Shown piece after piece: positions 1-7,831 of a stretch of DNA of 36,939 nt. Position numbers and translations under genes: made by a program. This stretch comes from Streptomyces somaliensis DSM 40738. Its GTDB lineage: Bacteria; Actinomycetota; Actinomycetes; Streptomycetales; Streptomycetaceae. The DNA is taken from assembly GCA_012396115.1 (NCBI GenBank), contig JAAXOU010000017.1:1-36939 (forward strand), in the 5' to 3' direction. Each line of letters begins with the position of its first letter. Position 1 is the first letter of the stretch. Under the pieces are notes generated by a model. It made no database searches. It was not told the DNA's origin and worked only from the letters and a program-made list of their open reading frames with translations.

Positions 1-226
1 GGCCGCCCGCGCCCCCGGCGGAACGCCGTCGGCCACCGCGCTGGGCGGCCCGCCGCGCCTCGGCGCGGCCGCCGTACGGCCGCTCCCCGCCGTACGGGTC
101 GGAAGGGGATCCTGTACTGACGTCCCGCGCCGGCGCCGATCGGCGGCCAGGCTGCTGGGCAGCGCGCCGGGCCGCGGCACGGCCGCCACCCTGCGGCTGC
201 GGCGGTTTACGACGGTGCTCGCTCAT
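1..226 (-). CDS. Class A penicillin-binding protein (transglycosylase/transpeptidase), N-terminal fragment
   Basis: Only the first 75 codons are in the window; the gene runs off the left edge. Translation from the ATG at 226 begins MSEHRRKPPQPQGGG and continues as a basic, Gly/Ala/Arg-rich segment with a PYGGRAEARRAAQRGGRRR stretch. From memory this is the cytoplasmic head typical of the Streptomyces bifunctional peptidoglycan synthase encoded next to the PadR/inositol-synthase pair (SCO3901 in S. coelicolor). A GAGGAG ribosome-binding site lies 10 nt before the ATG. The catalytic domains and the membrane anchor lie outside the window, so the function rests on the N-terminal resemblance and synteny. 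It is transcribed divergently from padR. Confidence 0.75.
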   Translation of the reverse strand, partial: MSEHRRKPPQPQGGGRAAARRAAQQPGRRSAPARDVSTGSPSDPYGGERPYGGRAEARRAAQRGGRRRSAGGAGG

Positions 227-583
227 CGAACGACTACTCCTCGGGCAGGCGTTTACGCCTGGAAGCGGCAGCTGAGTTCCGGTCCCCCCGAAATGGATCG
301 GACGGGCCCGCGGGGGCCGCCCGCCATGCACCCGCGACGGGGACGCCCCCCCGTCCTCGCGTGGTTCCCGGTGGTATGCATGCCGCACAGACTACGCACG
401 GTCAAAACCGCCCTTGAGCCGAAGTTCACCTCAAACAAGGCAATTCGCCTACGACGAATCATTGATGTGACGCCGTTCACGATCGTTCCGCTTGTCGACG
501 CGGGACCGCCGCTCTATCGTCAGGATGTATCGAGTCGATACATCGGGGCGGCATAAGGGCGTTCATGGAGGAGGAAGCGGCTG
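227..583. other. Divergent intergenic region (PBP / padR)
   Basis: These 357 bases separate two divergent genes and are less GC-rich than the coding DNA around them, as expected of a two-way promoter region. The clearest element is the palindrome at 525-543, described separately. A weaker inverted pair ATTCG/CGAAT sits at 443-459. I cannot assign a convincing -35/-10 pair. Short open frames on both strands here have no ribosome-binding site or recognisable product. Confidence 0.6.
525..543. promoter_or_regulatory. PadR-type operator: perfect 19-bp palindrome
   Basis: The sequence ATGTATCGA-G-TCGATACAT is a perfect 9-bp inverted repeat around a single G, 41 bases before the padR start codon. 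Its ends, ATGT and ACAT, are the half-site ends known for PadR-family operators. The position suggests autorepression of padR and, through readthrough, control of the inositol synthase gene downstream. The palindrome is seen directly; the binding protein is inferred. Confidence 0.7.
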
Positions 584-1276
584 ATGAGCAGACGCTCCGG
601 CATCCTGGAGTTCGCCGTCCTCGGTCTGCTCCGGGAAGCCCCGATGCACGGGTACGAGCTGCGCAAGCGGCTCAACACCTCGCTGGGCATCTTCCGCGCG
701 TTCAGCTACGGCACCCTCTACCCCTGCCTCAAAACCCTGGTCGCAAACGGCTGGTTGACCGAGGAACCGGGAAGCGCCCCCGAGGACGCCCTCGCCGCCT
801 CACTCGCGGGACGACGCGCGAAGATCGTCTACCGGTTGACCGCCGAAGGTAAGGAGCACTTCGAGGAACTCCTGTCCCACACGGGGCCGGACTCCTGGGA
901 GGACGAGCACTTCGCGGCCCGTTTCGCCTTCTTCGGCCAGACGGAGCGCGAGGTGCGGATGCGGGTGCTGGAAGGCCGCCGCAGCCGTCTGGAGGAGCGG
1001 CTGGAGAAAATGCGCGCCTCCCTGGCCCGTACCCGCGAGCGGCTGGACGACTACACGCTCGAACTCCAACGGCACGGCATGGAGTCCGTGGAGCGTGAGG
1101 TGCGCTGGCTGAACGAGCTCATCGAGAGCGAGCGGGCGGGCCGGGACCAGCGACGCCCCGGGCCGGAGGCGTCGACGAACCCCGCGGAGCAGAACAACAG
1201 ATCTGGAGAGACGGGCGGCCTGCCCCGGCACGGGGGCGGTACCCGGCCGGATCCGTCCGATGACACCACCAAGTGA
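584..1276 (+). CDS. PadR family transcriptional regulator
   Basis: The product is a 230-residue DNA-binding regulator. The N-terminal PadR winged-helix domain (about residues 5-90) carries [20 protein letters not shown] followed by a [10 protein letters not shown] recognition segment. Residues about 120-185 are rich in Arg, Glu and Leu and look like the dimerising coiled coil of PadR proteins. The last 45 residues are polar and probably disordered. The ATG at 584 follows a GGAGGAGG ribosome-binding site. A perfect PadR-type palindrome lies just upstream, and the inositol synthase gene begins 50 bases after its stop. In Streptomyces the regulator beside this synthase has, to my recollection, been described as an inositol-biosynthesis repressor; I cannot verify that here. 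The family call is firm, the target inferred. Confidence 0.9.
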   Translation: MSRRSGILEFAVLGLLREAPMHGYELRKRLNTSLGIFRAFSYGTLYPCLKTLVANGWLTEEPGSAPEDALAASLAGRRAKIVYRLTAEGKEHFEELLSHTGPDSWEDEHFAARFAFFGQTEREVRMRVLEGRRSRLEERLEKMRASLARTRERLDDYTLELQRHGMESVEREVRWLNELIESERAGRDQRRPGPEASTNPAEQNNRSGETGGLPRHGGGTRPDPSDDTTK

Positions 1277-1278
1277 GG

Positions 1279-1295
1279 CCCTGCGCACCGCAGGG
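1279..1295 (+). promoter_or_regulatory. Small hairpin between padR and ino1
   Basis: CCCTGCG-CAC-CGCAGGG is a perfect 7-bp stem with a 3-base loop followed by TTT, placed between the padR stop and the ino1 ribosome-binding site. It could be a weak terminator or attenuator that lets only part of padR transcription reach ino1, or an mRNA-stabilising 5' structure. Only the structure is seen; the role is inference. Confidence 0.4.
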
Positions 1296-1326
1296 TTTCG
1301 TCGAGAACAAACAGGGAGCAACCGGA

Positions 1327-2409
1327 ATGGGTTCGGTTCGCGTAGCCATCGTCGGCGTGGGCAACTGCGCCGCCTCGCTGGTGCAGGGCGTCGAGTACTA
1401 CAAGGACGCCGACCCGGCGGGCAAGGTGCCGGGACTGATGCACGTCCAGTTCGGCGACTACCACGTGCGGGACGTCGAGTTCGTCGCGGCCTTCGACGTG
1501 GACGCGAAGAAGGTGGGGCTCGACCTCGCCGACGCCATCGGCGCCAGCGAGAACAACACCATCAAGATCTGCGACGTGCCGACCACCGGCGTGACCGTCC
1601 AGCGCGGCCACACCCTGGACGGTCTCGGCAAGTACTACCGCCAGACCATCGAGGAGTCCGCCGAGGAGCCGGTCGACGTCGTCCAGGTCCTCAAGGACCA
1701 GCGGGTGGACGTCCTCGTCTGCTATCTGCCGGTCGGTTCCGAGGACGCGGCGAAGTTCTACGCCCAGTGCGCCATCGACGCCAAGGTCGCCTTCGTCAAC
1801 GCCCTCCCGGTGTTCATCGCCGGCACCAAGGAGTGGGCCGACAAGTTCACCGAGGCCGGTGTGCCGATCGTCGGCGACGACATCAAGTCGCAGATCGGTG
1901 CCACCATCACCCACCGCGTCATGGCAAAGCTGTTCGAGGACCGGGGCGTCGTCCTGGACCGCACGATGCAGCTGAACGTCGGCGGCAACATGGACTTCAA
2001 GAACATGCTCGAGCGTGAGCGGCTGGAGTCCAAGAAGATCTCCAAGACGCAGGCCGTCACCTCCCAGATCCCCGACCGGGACCTGGGTGAGCGCAACGTC
2101 CACATCGGCCCGTCCGACTACGTGGCGTGGCTCGACGACCGCAAGTGGGCCTACGTCCGCCTTGAGGGCCGCGCCTTCGGTGACGTCCCCCTGAACCTCG
2201 AGTACAAGCTGGAGGTGTGGGACTCCCCGAACTCGGCGGGCGTCATCATCGACGCCCTGCGTGCCGCGAAGATCGCCAAGGACCGCGGCATCGGCGGCCC
2301 GATCCTCTCCGCGTCCTCGTACTTCATGAAGTCCCCGCCGGTGCAGTACTTCGACGACGAGGCCCGCGAGAACGTCGAGAAGTTCATCAAGGGCGAGGTC
2401 GAGCGCTAG
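1327..2409 (+). CDS. ino1: Inositol-3-phosphate synthase
   Basis: This 360-residue cytoplasmic enzyme converts glucose 6-phosphate to 1D-myo-inositol 3-phosphate with catalytic NAD. The product feeds mycothiol and phosphatidylinositol synthesis in actinomycetes. The N-terminal Rossmann motif [12 protein letters not shown] (residues about 6-17), a [11 protein letters not shown] segment, [12 protein letters not shown] and a conserved C-terminal [11 protein letters not shown] segment match the short bacterial/archaeal synthase family. The ATG at 1327 is chosen over an in-frame start at 1273 because GGGAG lies 8 nt before it and the mature family begins just before the Rossmann strand. It is 50 bases after padR, a likely co-transcribed or PadR-controlled partner. 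Family assignment is firm. Confidence 0.95.
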   Translation: MGSVRVAIVGVGNCAASLVQGVEYYKDADPAGKVPGLMHVQFGDYHVRDVEFVAAFDVDAKKVGLDLADAIGASENNTIKICDVPTTGVTVQRGHTLDGLGKYYRQTIEESAEEPVDVVQVLKDQRVDVLVCYLPVGSEDAAKFYAQCAIDAKVAFVNALPVFIAGTKEWADKFTEAGVPIVGDDIKSQIGATITHRVMAKLFEDRGVVLDRTMQLNVGGNMDFKNMLERERLESKKISKTQAVTSQIPDRDLGERNVHIGPSDYVAWLDDRKWAYVRLEGRAFGDVPLNLEYKLEVWDSPNSAGVIIDALRAAKIAKDRGIGGPILSASSYFMKSPPVQYFDDEARENVEKFIKGEVER

Positions 2410-2442
2410 GACCGACCCCGTAGAGGACCTTCCTCCAGGTGC

Positions 2443-2475
2443 TGAGGCCCCCGCGGCGCGTCCCCGGGGGTCTCA
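2443..2475 (+). terminator. Rho-independent-like hairpin after ino1
   Basis: TGAGGCCCCCG and CGGGGGTCTCA pair over 11 positions with one G-U wobble and an 11-base loop. There is no T tract, which is common for terminators in high-GC actinomycetes. It sits between the ino1 stop and the MFS ribosome-binding site and probably separates the two genes. Confidence 0.55.
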
Positions 2476-2497
2476 CCCGTATGTGAGGCTTGCCGCC

Positions 2498-3751
2498 ATG
2501 CCCGTCGTACGTGATCTGCGCGTACTCCTGCGCCTGACGAACTTCCGCCGCCTCCTCGCCGTGCGGCTCCTCTCCCAGGGCGCCGACGGCGCCTACCAGG
2601 TCGCGCTGGCCGCGTACGTGGTCTTCTCACCGGAACGGCAGGCGTCACCCGCCGCGATCGCCTCCGCCATGGCGGTCCTGCTGCTCCCCTACTCCCTGGT
2701 CGGCCCGTTCGCCGGCGTGCTGCTCGACCGCTGGCGCCGCCGCCAGGTACTGCTGTACGGCAGTCTGCTCCGGGCTTTCCTGGCCGGGGGGACCGCCCTG
2801 CTGATGCTGGTGTCGGCGCCGGGCTGGATCTTCTACGCCTCGGCCCTCTCCGTGACCGCCGTCAACCGCTTCGTCCTGGCAGGACTCTCCGCGTCCCTGC
2901 CCCGGGTCGTCGACGGGGACCGTCTGGTGACCGCCAACTCCCTGTCCCCGACCGCGGGCACCCTGGCCGCCACGGCCGGGGGCGGTCTGGCCTTCCTGGT
3001 ACGCCTGGCCACCGCCGACTCGGGGGCCGTCGTCCTCCTGGGTGCCGCGCTCTACCTCTCGGCGGCGCTGGCCTGCCTCCGTATGGACCGCGGGCTCCTC
3101 GGCCCGGACCCGGACGCCGCCCCGTCGCGGATCGGTGCGGCCCTGACCTCGACCGCCCGCGGGCTGTGGAGCGGGTTGCGCCATCTGTCGGAGCGCCGGC
3201 CCGCCACCCTGGCGTTGGCCGCGATGGCCCTCACCCGGTTCTGCTACGGGGCGCTGACCGTGATGGTGCTGATGCTCAGCCGGTACGCGTGGACATCGTC
3301 CGAGTCCGAAGGGCTGACCCTGCTGGGGCTCGCGGTCGCTCTCTCCGGTGCCGGCTTCCTCACCGCGGCGGTGGTCACGCCCTGGGGTACGGCGAGACTG
3401 GGCGTGGGCGGCTGGATGGCCGTGTGCGCCGGGACGGCCTCCGTACTGGTACCGGCCTTGGGGCTCCCGTTCGCCCCGGCGACCACGATGGCCGCCGTCC
3501 TCGTCCTCGGTTTCACCACCCAGGCGATCAAGATTTCCGCGGACACGGTCGTCCAGAGGACGATCGACGACGCCTACCGAGGGCGGATCTTCTCCCTGTA
3601 CGACATGCTCTTCAACGTCGCCTTCGTCGCCGCCGCCGGCGCGGCCTCCCTGGTCCTGCCCGCGGACGGGCGCTCCTCCCCGCTGGTCCTCGTCGTCGCC
3701 GGACTGTACGCACTCTGCGCCCTGCTGGCCCGTCGGCCGTACAGAGGGTGA
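2498..3751 (+). CDS. MFS transporter
   Basis: The 417-residue protein is almost entirely hydrophobic helices separated by short basic loops, with an RWRRRQVLL loop after the second helix and QRTIDDAYRGRIFSLYDMLFN before the last pair, as in major facilitator proteins of about 12 helices. The substrate cannot be told from the sequence; drug/proton antiport is only the commonest role in this subgroup. The ATG at 2498 is preferred to an upstream in-frame GTG at 2483 because GTGAGG (2483-2488) is itself the ribosome-binding site, 9 nt before the ATG. The gene reads toward the convergent tRNA nucleotidyltransferase gene, and two parS sites fill the gap between them. Confidence 0.85.
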   Translation: MPVVRDLRVLLRLTNFRRLLAVRLLSQGADGAYQVALAAYVVFSPERQASPAAIASAMAVLLLPYSLVGPFAGVLLDRWRRRQVLLYGSLLRAFLAGGTALLMLVSAPGWIFYASALSVTAVNRFVLAGLSASLPRVVDGDRLVTANSLSPTAGTLAATAGGGLAFLVRLATADSGAVVLLGAALYLSAALACLRMDRGLLGPDPDAAPSRIGAALTSTARGLWSGLRHLSERRPATLALAAMALTRFCYGALTVMVLMLSRYAWTSSESEGLTLLGLAVALSGAGFLTAAVVTPWGTARLGVGGWMAVCAGTASVLVPALGLPFAPATTMAAVLVLGFTTQAIKISADTVVQRTIDDAYRGRIFSLYDMLFNVAFVAAAGAASLVLPADGRSSPLVLVVAGLYALCALLARRPYRG

Positions 3752-3758
3752 GGGCGGC

Positions 3759-3772
3759 GTTTCACGTGAAAC
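3759..3772. promoter_or_regulatory. parS: parS site 1
   Basis: A perfect 14-bp palindrome GTTTCACGTGAAAC, the Streptomyces ParB-binding site. It lies in the convergent intergenic gap 7 bases after the MFS stop codon. A second copy starts exactly 50 bp further on, nearly five helical turns, so two ParB dimers could sit on the same face. Confidence 0.95.
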
Positions 3773-3808
3773 ACCGCCTTCACCGACCTGCCTTCCGCGC
3801 GGGACCGC

Positions 3809-3822
3809 GTTTCACGTGAAAC
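3809..3822. promoter_or_regulatory. parS: parS site 2
   Basis: A perfect GTTTCACGTGAAAC palindrome, 13 bases beyond the stop codon of the convergent pcnA-like gene. With site 1 it forms the only closely paired intergenic parS sites in the window. Confidence 0.95.
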
Positions 3823-3835
3823 ACGGTCGACAGGG

Positions 3836-5278
3836 TCAGCTCTGCGAGGACCACCACTCCTTGAGCGCGGCGACGGCCGATTCGTACCCCATCGGCCCGT
3901 TCTCCAGCCGGAGTTCCAGCAGGAACCTGTACGCCCGCCCCACGGCGGGACCGGGACCGATCCCGAGGACCTCCTGGATCTGGTTCCCGTCCAGGTCCGG
4001 GCGGATCGAGTCCAGCTCCTCCTGCTCCTGGAGCTGCGCAATGCGGTCCTCCAGGCCGTCGTAGGCGCGGGACAGCGCACTCGCCTTGCGCTTGTTCCGC
4101 GTGGTGCAGTCGGACCGGGTCAGCTTGTGGAGCCGGTCCAGCAGGGGCCCGGCATCGCGGACGTACCGCCGGACGGCGGAGTCGGTCCACTCGCCGGTGC
4201 CGTACCCGTGGAACCGCAGGTGCAGCTCCACCAGCCGCGAGACGTCCTTGACCGTCTCGTTGGAGTACTTCAGCTCGGTCAGTCGCTTCTTGGTCATCTT
4301 CGCGCCCACCACCTCGTGGTGGTGGAAGGAGACCCGGCCGTCCGGCTCGAAGCGCCGTGTACGCGGTTTGCCGATGTCGTGCAGGAGCGCCGCCAGCCGC
4401 AGCACGAGGTCGGGACCGTCCTCCTCCAGGGCGATCGCCTGCTCCAGCACGGTCAGCGAGTGCTCGTACACGTCCTTGTGCCGGTGGTGCTCGTCGCTCT
4501 CCAGCCGCAGGGCGGGCAGTTCGGGCAGCACCCGGCCGGCGAGACCGGTGTCGACGAGCAGCGTCAGCCCCTTGCGGGGATGCGCGGAGAGGACCAGCTT
4601 GTTGAGTTCGTCCCGCACCCGCTCCGCGGAGACGATGCCGAGCCGCTCGGCCATCTCCGTCATCGCGGTGACGACCTCGGGGACCACCTCGAAGTCGAGT
4701 TGGGCCGCGAAGCGAGCCGCACGCATCATCCTCAGGGGGTCGTCGGAGAAGGACGCCTCCGGCGTGCCCGGGGTGCGGAGCACCCGTGCGGCGAGGTCCT
4801 CCAGTCCCCCGTGCGGATCGACGAACTCCTTCTCGGGCAGGGCGACGGCCATCGCGTTGACGGTGAAGTCACGGCGCACCAGGTCTTCCTCGATCGATTC
4901 CCCGTAGGACACCTCCGGCTTGCGCGAGGTGCGGTCGTACGCCTCGGAGCGGTAGGTCGTCACCTCGATCTGGTAGCCGTCCTTCTGGGCCCCCACGGTG
5001 CCGAACGCGATCCCGACCTCCCAGACCGCCTCGGCCCAGGGCCGGACGATCTTGAGCACGTCCTCGGGGCGGGCGTCGGTGGTGAAGTCCAGGTCATTGC
5101 CGAGCCTGCCGAGCAGAGCGTCCCGTACCGATCCTCCGACCAGGGCGAGGCGGAACCCCGCCTCGCGGAAACGGCGGGCGAGGTCGTCGGCGACCGGTGA
5201 CACGCGCAGCAGCTCGCTGACCGCACGGCGCTGCACCTGGCTCAGGACAGTCGGGTTGTCTTCGTTGGCGTTCGGCAC
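3836..5278 (-). CDS. CCA tRNA nucleotidyltransferase / poly(A) polymerase family
   Basis: The 480-residue cytoplasmic enzyme adds or repairs the 3' CCA end of tRNAs. The nucleotidyltransferase head carries LVGGSVRDALLGR (residues about 46-58) and the metal-binding DLD at 62-64. RRDFTVNAMA (135-144) and DPLRMMRAARF (180-190) follow. An HD domain with LLHDIGKP (298-305) is present, as in CCA enzymes with an HD domain. The start is the GTG at 5278 (VPNANEDNPT), matching the S. coelicolor protein as I recall it. An ATG-like start 36 codons upstream exists, but the extra residues look like untranslated leader. No strong ribosome-binding site precedes 5278. It is divergent from the DUF6049-type gene. 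Actinobacterial members are often annotated pcnA; the CCA role is the better inference. Confidence 0.9.
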   Translation of the reverse strand: MPNANEDNPTVLSQVQRRAVSELLRVSPVADDLARRFREAGFRLALVGGSVRDALLGRLGNDLDFTTDARPEDVLKIVRPWAEAVWEVGIAFGTVGAQKDGYQIEVTTYRSEAYDRTSRKPEVSYGESIEEDLVRRDFTVNAMAVALPEKEFVDPHGGLEDLAARVLRTPGTPEASFSDDPLRMMRAARFAAQLDFEVVPEVVTAMTEMAERLGIVSAERVRDELNKLVLSAHPRKGLTLLVDTGLAGRVLPELPALRLESDEHHRHKDVYEHSLTVLEQAIALEEDGPDLVLRLAALLHDIGKPRTRRFEPDGRVSFHHHEVVGAKMTKKRLTELKYSNETVKDVSRLVELHLRFHGYGTGEWTDSAVRRYVRDAGPLLDRLHKLTRSDCTTRNKRKASALSRAYDGLEDRIAQLQEQEELDSIRPDLDGNQIQEVLGIGPGPAVGRAYRFLLELRLENGPMGYESAVAALKEWWSSQS

Positions 5279-5458
5279 AACAGAACAGGGTACGTGCCCC
5301 CGCCGCGGGCGACCTCCCGGATTCACGCGTACCGCCGCCCTCCGCGGACCGGGGTGCGATCCCTCCGCAGCGCTGCGACGCACCACATCTCGTTACCATG
5401 CCTGGACGCAGGAGCGGTAGGAACCAGCGGCACCAGACGAAGAGGGACGGACGAGCGC

Positions 5459-7786
5459 GTGGCCGAAGCGGCAGACTTCCAGGGCATCGATCCCTCCCCT
5501 GCCCGTCACTGGCTGCGACGGGCGGCCGCAGCCGCCGTGGTGGTGCCCCTCCTGGCCGGGCTCGTACAGCTTCCCCTCCCGCCCGCCGCTGCCGTGACGG
5601 CGCCGGCGGTGGCCACTGCGGCGGGGGCCCGCACCGTCACTGTGTCCCTGGACACACTCTCGCCGAGCGCACCGGTGAAGGGGGACGCCCTCACGCTGAG
5701 CGGCACGGTCACCAACGGGGGCAGGGAGACGGTGAGCCGGGCGCAGATCGACGTCCGCCTCGGCGCACGGCTCTCCAGCCGCGGCGCGATCGAGGACGCG
5801 GCACGACGCGTCGGCTTCTCCCAGGGCAGGGACGGGAGGCCCCTGGGGGACACCTACCTCGTGGAGCTCCCCGAGATCCCCTCCGGCACCAGCCGCGAGT
5901 TCACCCTGGCCGTGCCGGTCGACAAACTCGGTCTCGACGACCCCGGTGTGTACCAGTTGGGCGTTTCCCTCTCCGGCCGTACGCCGAGCGAGCCGTACGA
6001 CCAGGTGCTGGGCATCGACCGGACCTTCCTGCCCTGGCAGCCGACCGCCGCGAAGAGCAGGACGCAGGTCACCGTCCTGTGGCCGTTGATCTCCTCGCCC
6101 CGCCTCTCCGCCGAAACGGGTTCCGACGACCAGCAGACACCGGTGCTCGAGAGCGACGATCTCGCGGCGGAGCTGGCGCCCGGCGGCCGGTTGGAGCGGA
6201 TGGTCGCCCTCGGAGCCGAACTGCCCGTCACCTGGGTCGTCGATCCGGACCTGCTGGCCACCGCCGAGGCGATGACCCGCGACTACCAGGTCAAGAGCGA
6301 GGGCACCACCGCCGCGGGCAGGAACCAGACCGTCGCGAAGCAGTGGCTGAACTCCCTGAGCGAGGCCGTGCGGGGCGACAAGGTGATCGCGCTTCCGTAC
6401 GGCGACCCCGACCTCGCGTCGCTCGCCCACCGGGGCAGGCGCGTCTCGGGCTCCCTGAGCCACCTGCGCCCGGCGACGGAACTGGCCGAGTCGACGGTGG
6501 AGACGATCCTCCATGTGAAGCCGTCCGTCGAGTACGCCTGGCCCGCGGACGGAGCCGTCGACCCGTCGATCGTCGATGTGGCGACCTCGGCCGGGGCCGA
6601 CAGGGTGATCACCCGCAGCGACAGCATGCGGGAACACCTCTCGTACACGCCGAACGCCGCCCGACCGATCGGCGGTGGGACGACCGCGGTCGTCTCCGAC
6701 GCGGTGCTGTCCACCGCCTTCGAGGGCGACATGTCCCGCGCGGGCGACTCCGCGGCGGCGATCCAGAAGTTCCTGGCGCACACGCTCGCCGTCACCCATG
6801 AGCGGCCGGACACCGGCCGCAGCGTCGTCGTCGCCCCCCAGCGGATGCCGACGGCCTCCCAGGCGGAGTCCATGGCGAGCGCCCTGCGGGTTCTGGGCTC
6901 GGAACGCTGGTCCCAGCCCTCGGACCTGATCGCCGCCACGACCGTCAAGCCCGACCCCCGGGCGACGACGAGCGTGCCGTCCGCCCGGAAGTACCCCAGG
7001 GCGCTCAGTCGGCAGGAGCTGCCGGAGACGGTGTACCGGCAGGTGCGCAACACTCGGGACGACCTGGAGAACTTCCAGGTCATCCTCACCGCCGCCGACC
7101 GCGTCGTCACCCCGTTCGGGAACGCGATCAAACGGGAGATGTCCACGTCGTGGCGGGGCCGTCCCCAGCGGGCAGTCGAGTACGGCAGGGGCGTACAGGC
7201 CCACCTGGAGAGCCTCGCCGGTGAGGTGAAGCTGATCGAGAAATCCGATCTGACCCTCTCCGGGCGCAGCGCCACGATCCCGGTGACCGTGCAGAACAAG
7301 CTCGTGCAGGGGGTCGAGCACCTGGTGCTGAGGCTGAGGTCGACCAAGCCGACCCGCCTGAAGCTCAACGGCGGCGAGACGATCGCCGAGCTCCCGGTAC
7401 GGATCGAGGGCGGTCACAGCCAGTCCGTGAAGTTCACCGCCTCCGCCAACGCCAACGGGCCCGTCCCCGTCGAGGCGCAGCTGTACACGGAGGACGGCCG
7501 GCGTTACGGAGCCGCCATGACCTTCACCGTCAAGGTCTCCGAGATCACCTCGACGGTGATGCTCGTCATCGCCGGGGGAGTGCTGCTTCTGGTCCTCGCC
7601 GGTGTCAGGATGTACAGCCAGCGCAAGCGCGCCGCGGCACGGCGTGACGACGCCGGCACGGTCGAGGAGACCGGCCCCGAGCCGGTCGCCGGGAGCGCTG
7701 ACCCGGTGCAGCCGAGTGACCCCGCGACGGACACCGGACCGCAAAGCACCGACCCGTCGGGCCCGGGTGAGAAAGTGGAGCACTGA
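5459..7786 (+). CDS. DUF6049-type secreted, membrane-anchored protein
   Basis: The 775-residue protein has a hydrophobic N-terminal segment (about residues 22-40) after RHWLRRA, a large extracytoplasmic region, one C-terminal membrane helix (about 698-718) and a basic, then acidic Pro-rich cytoplasmic tail. The extracellular part starts with a beta-rich domain (TVSLDTLSPSAPVKGDALTLSG), followed by a segment with VTWVVDPDLLATAEAM and ALPYGDPDLASLAHRG. This resembles deacetylase-like alpha/beta folds but shows no metal-binding triad I can identify. The gene is the conserved neighbour of murJ in Streptomyces (SCO3895 position), so a cell-wall role is likely but unproven. The GTG at 5459 (VAEAADFQGI) is chosen by comparison with the family; AGAGGG lies 12 nt upstream. 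It is 45 bases before murJ and probably in one operon. Confidence 0.75.
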   Translation: MAEAADFQGIDPSPARHWLRRAAAAAVVVPLLAGLVQLPLPPAAAVTAPAVATAAGARTVTVSLDTLSPSAPVKGDALTLSGTVTNGGRETVSRAQIDVRLGARLSSRGAIEDAARRVGFSQGRDGRPLGDTYLVELPEIPSGTSREFTLAVPVDKLGLDDPGVYQLGVSLSGRTPSEPYDQVLGIDRTFLPWQPTAAKSRTQVTVLWPLISSPRLSAETGSDDQQTPVLESDDLAAELAPGGRLERMVALGAELPVTWVVDPDLLATAEAMTRDYQVKSEGTTAAGRNQTVAKQWLNSLSEAVRGDKVIALPYGDPDLASLAHRGRRVSGSLSHLRPATELAESTVETILHVKPSVEYAWPADGAVDPSIVDVATSAGADRVITRSDSMREHLSYTPNAARPIGGGTTAVVSDAVLSTAFEGDMSRAGDSAAAIQKFLAHTLAVTHERPDTGRSVVVAPQRMPTASQAESMASALRVLGSERWSQPSDLIAATTVKPDPRATTSVPSARKYPRALSRQELPETVYRQVRNTRDDLENFQVILTAADRVVTPFGNAIKREMSTSWRGRPQRAVEYGRGVQAHLESLAGEVKLIEKSDLTLSGRSATIPVTVQNKLVQGVEHLVLRLRSTKPTRLKLNGGETIAELPVRIEGGHSQSVKFTASANANGPVPVEAQLYTEDGRRYGAAMTFTVKVSEITSTVMLVIAGGVLLLVLAGVRMYSQRKRAAARRDDAGTVEETGPEPVAGSADPVQPSDPATDTGPQSTDPSGPGEKVEH

Positions 7787-7831
7787 GCGATGTCGTGGCC
7801 GGCCGGCCGGGGACGATGAGGTGGGGTAACC

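Noticed and set aside
1051..2103. A 350-codon minus-strand frame opposite padR and ino1
   Set aside because: It is the antisense shadow of ino1; a Val/Asp/Leu-rich chain without motifs.
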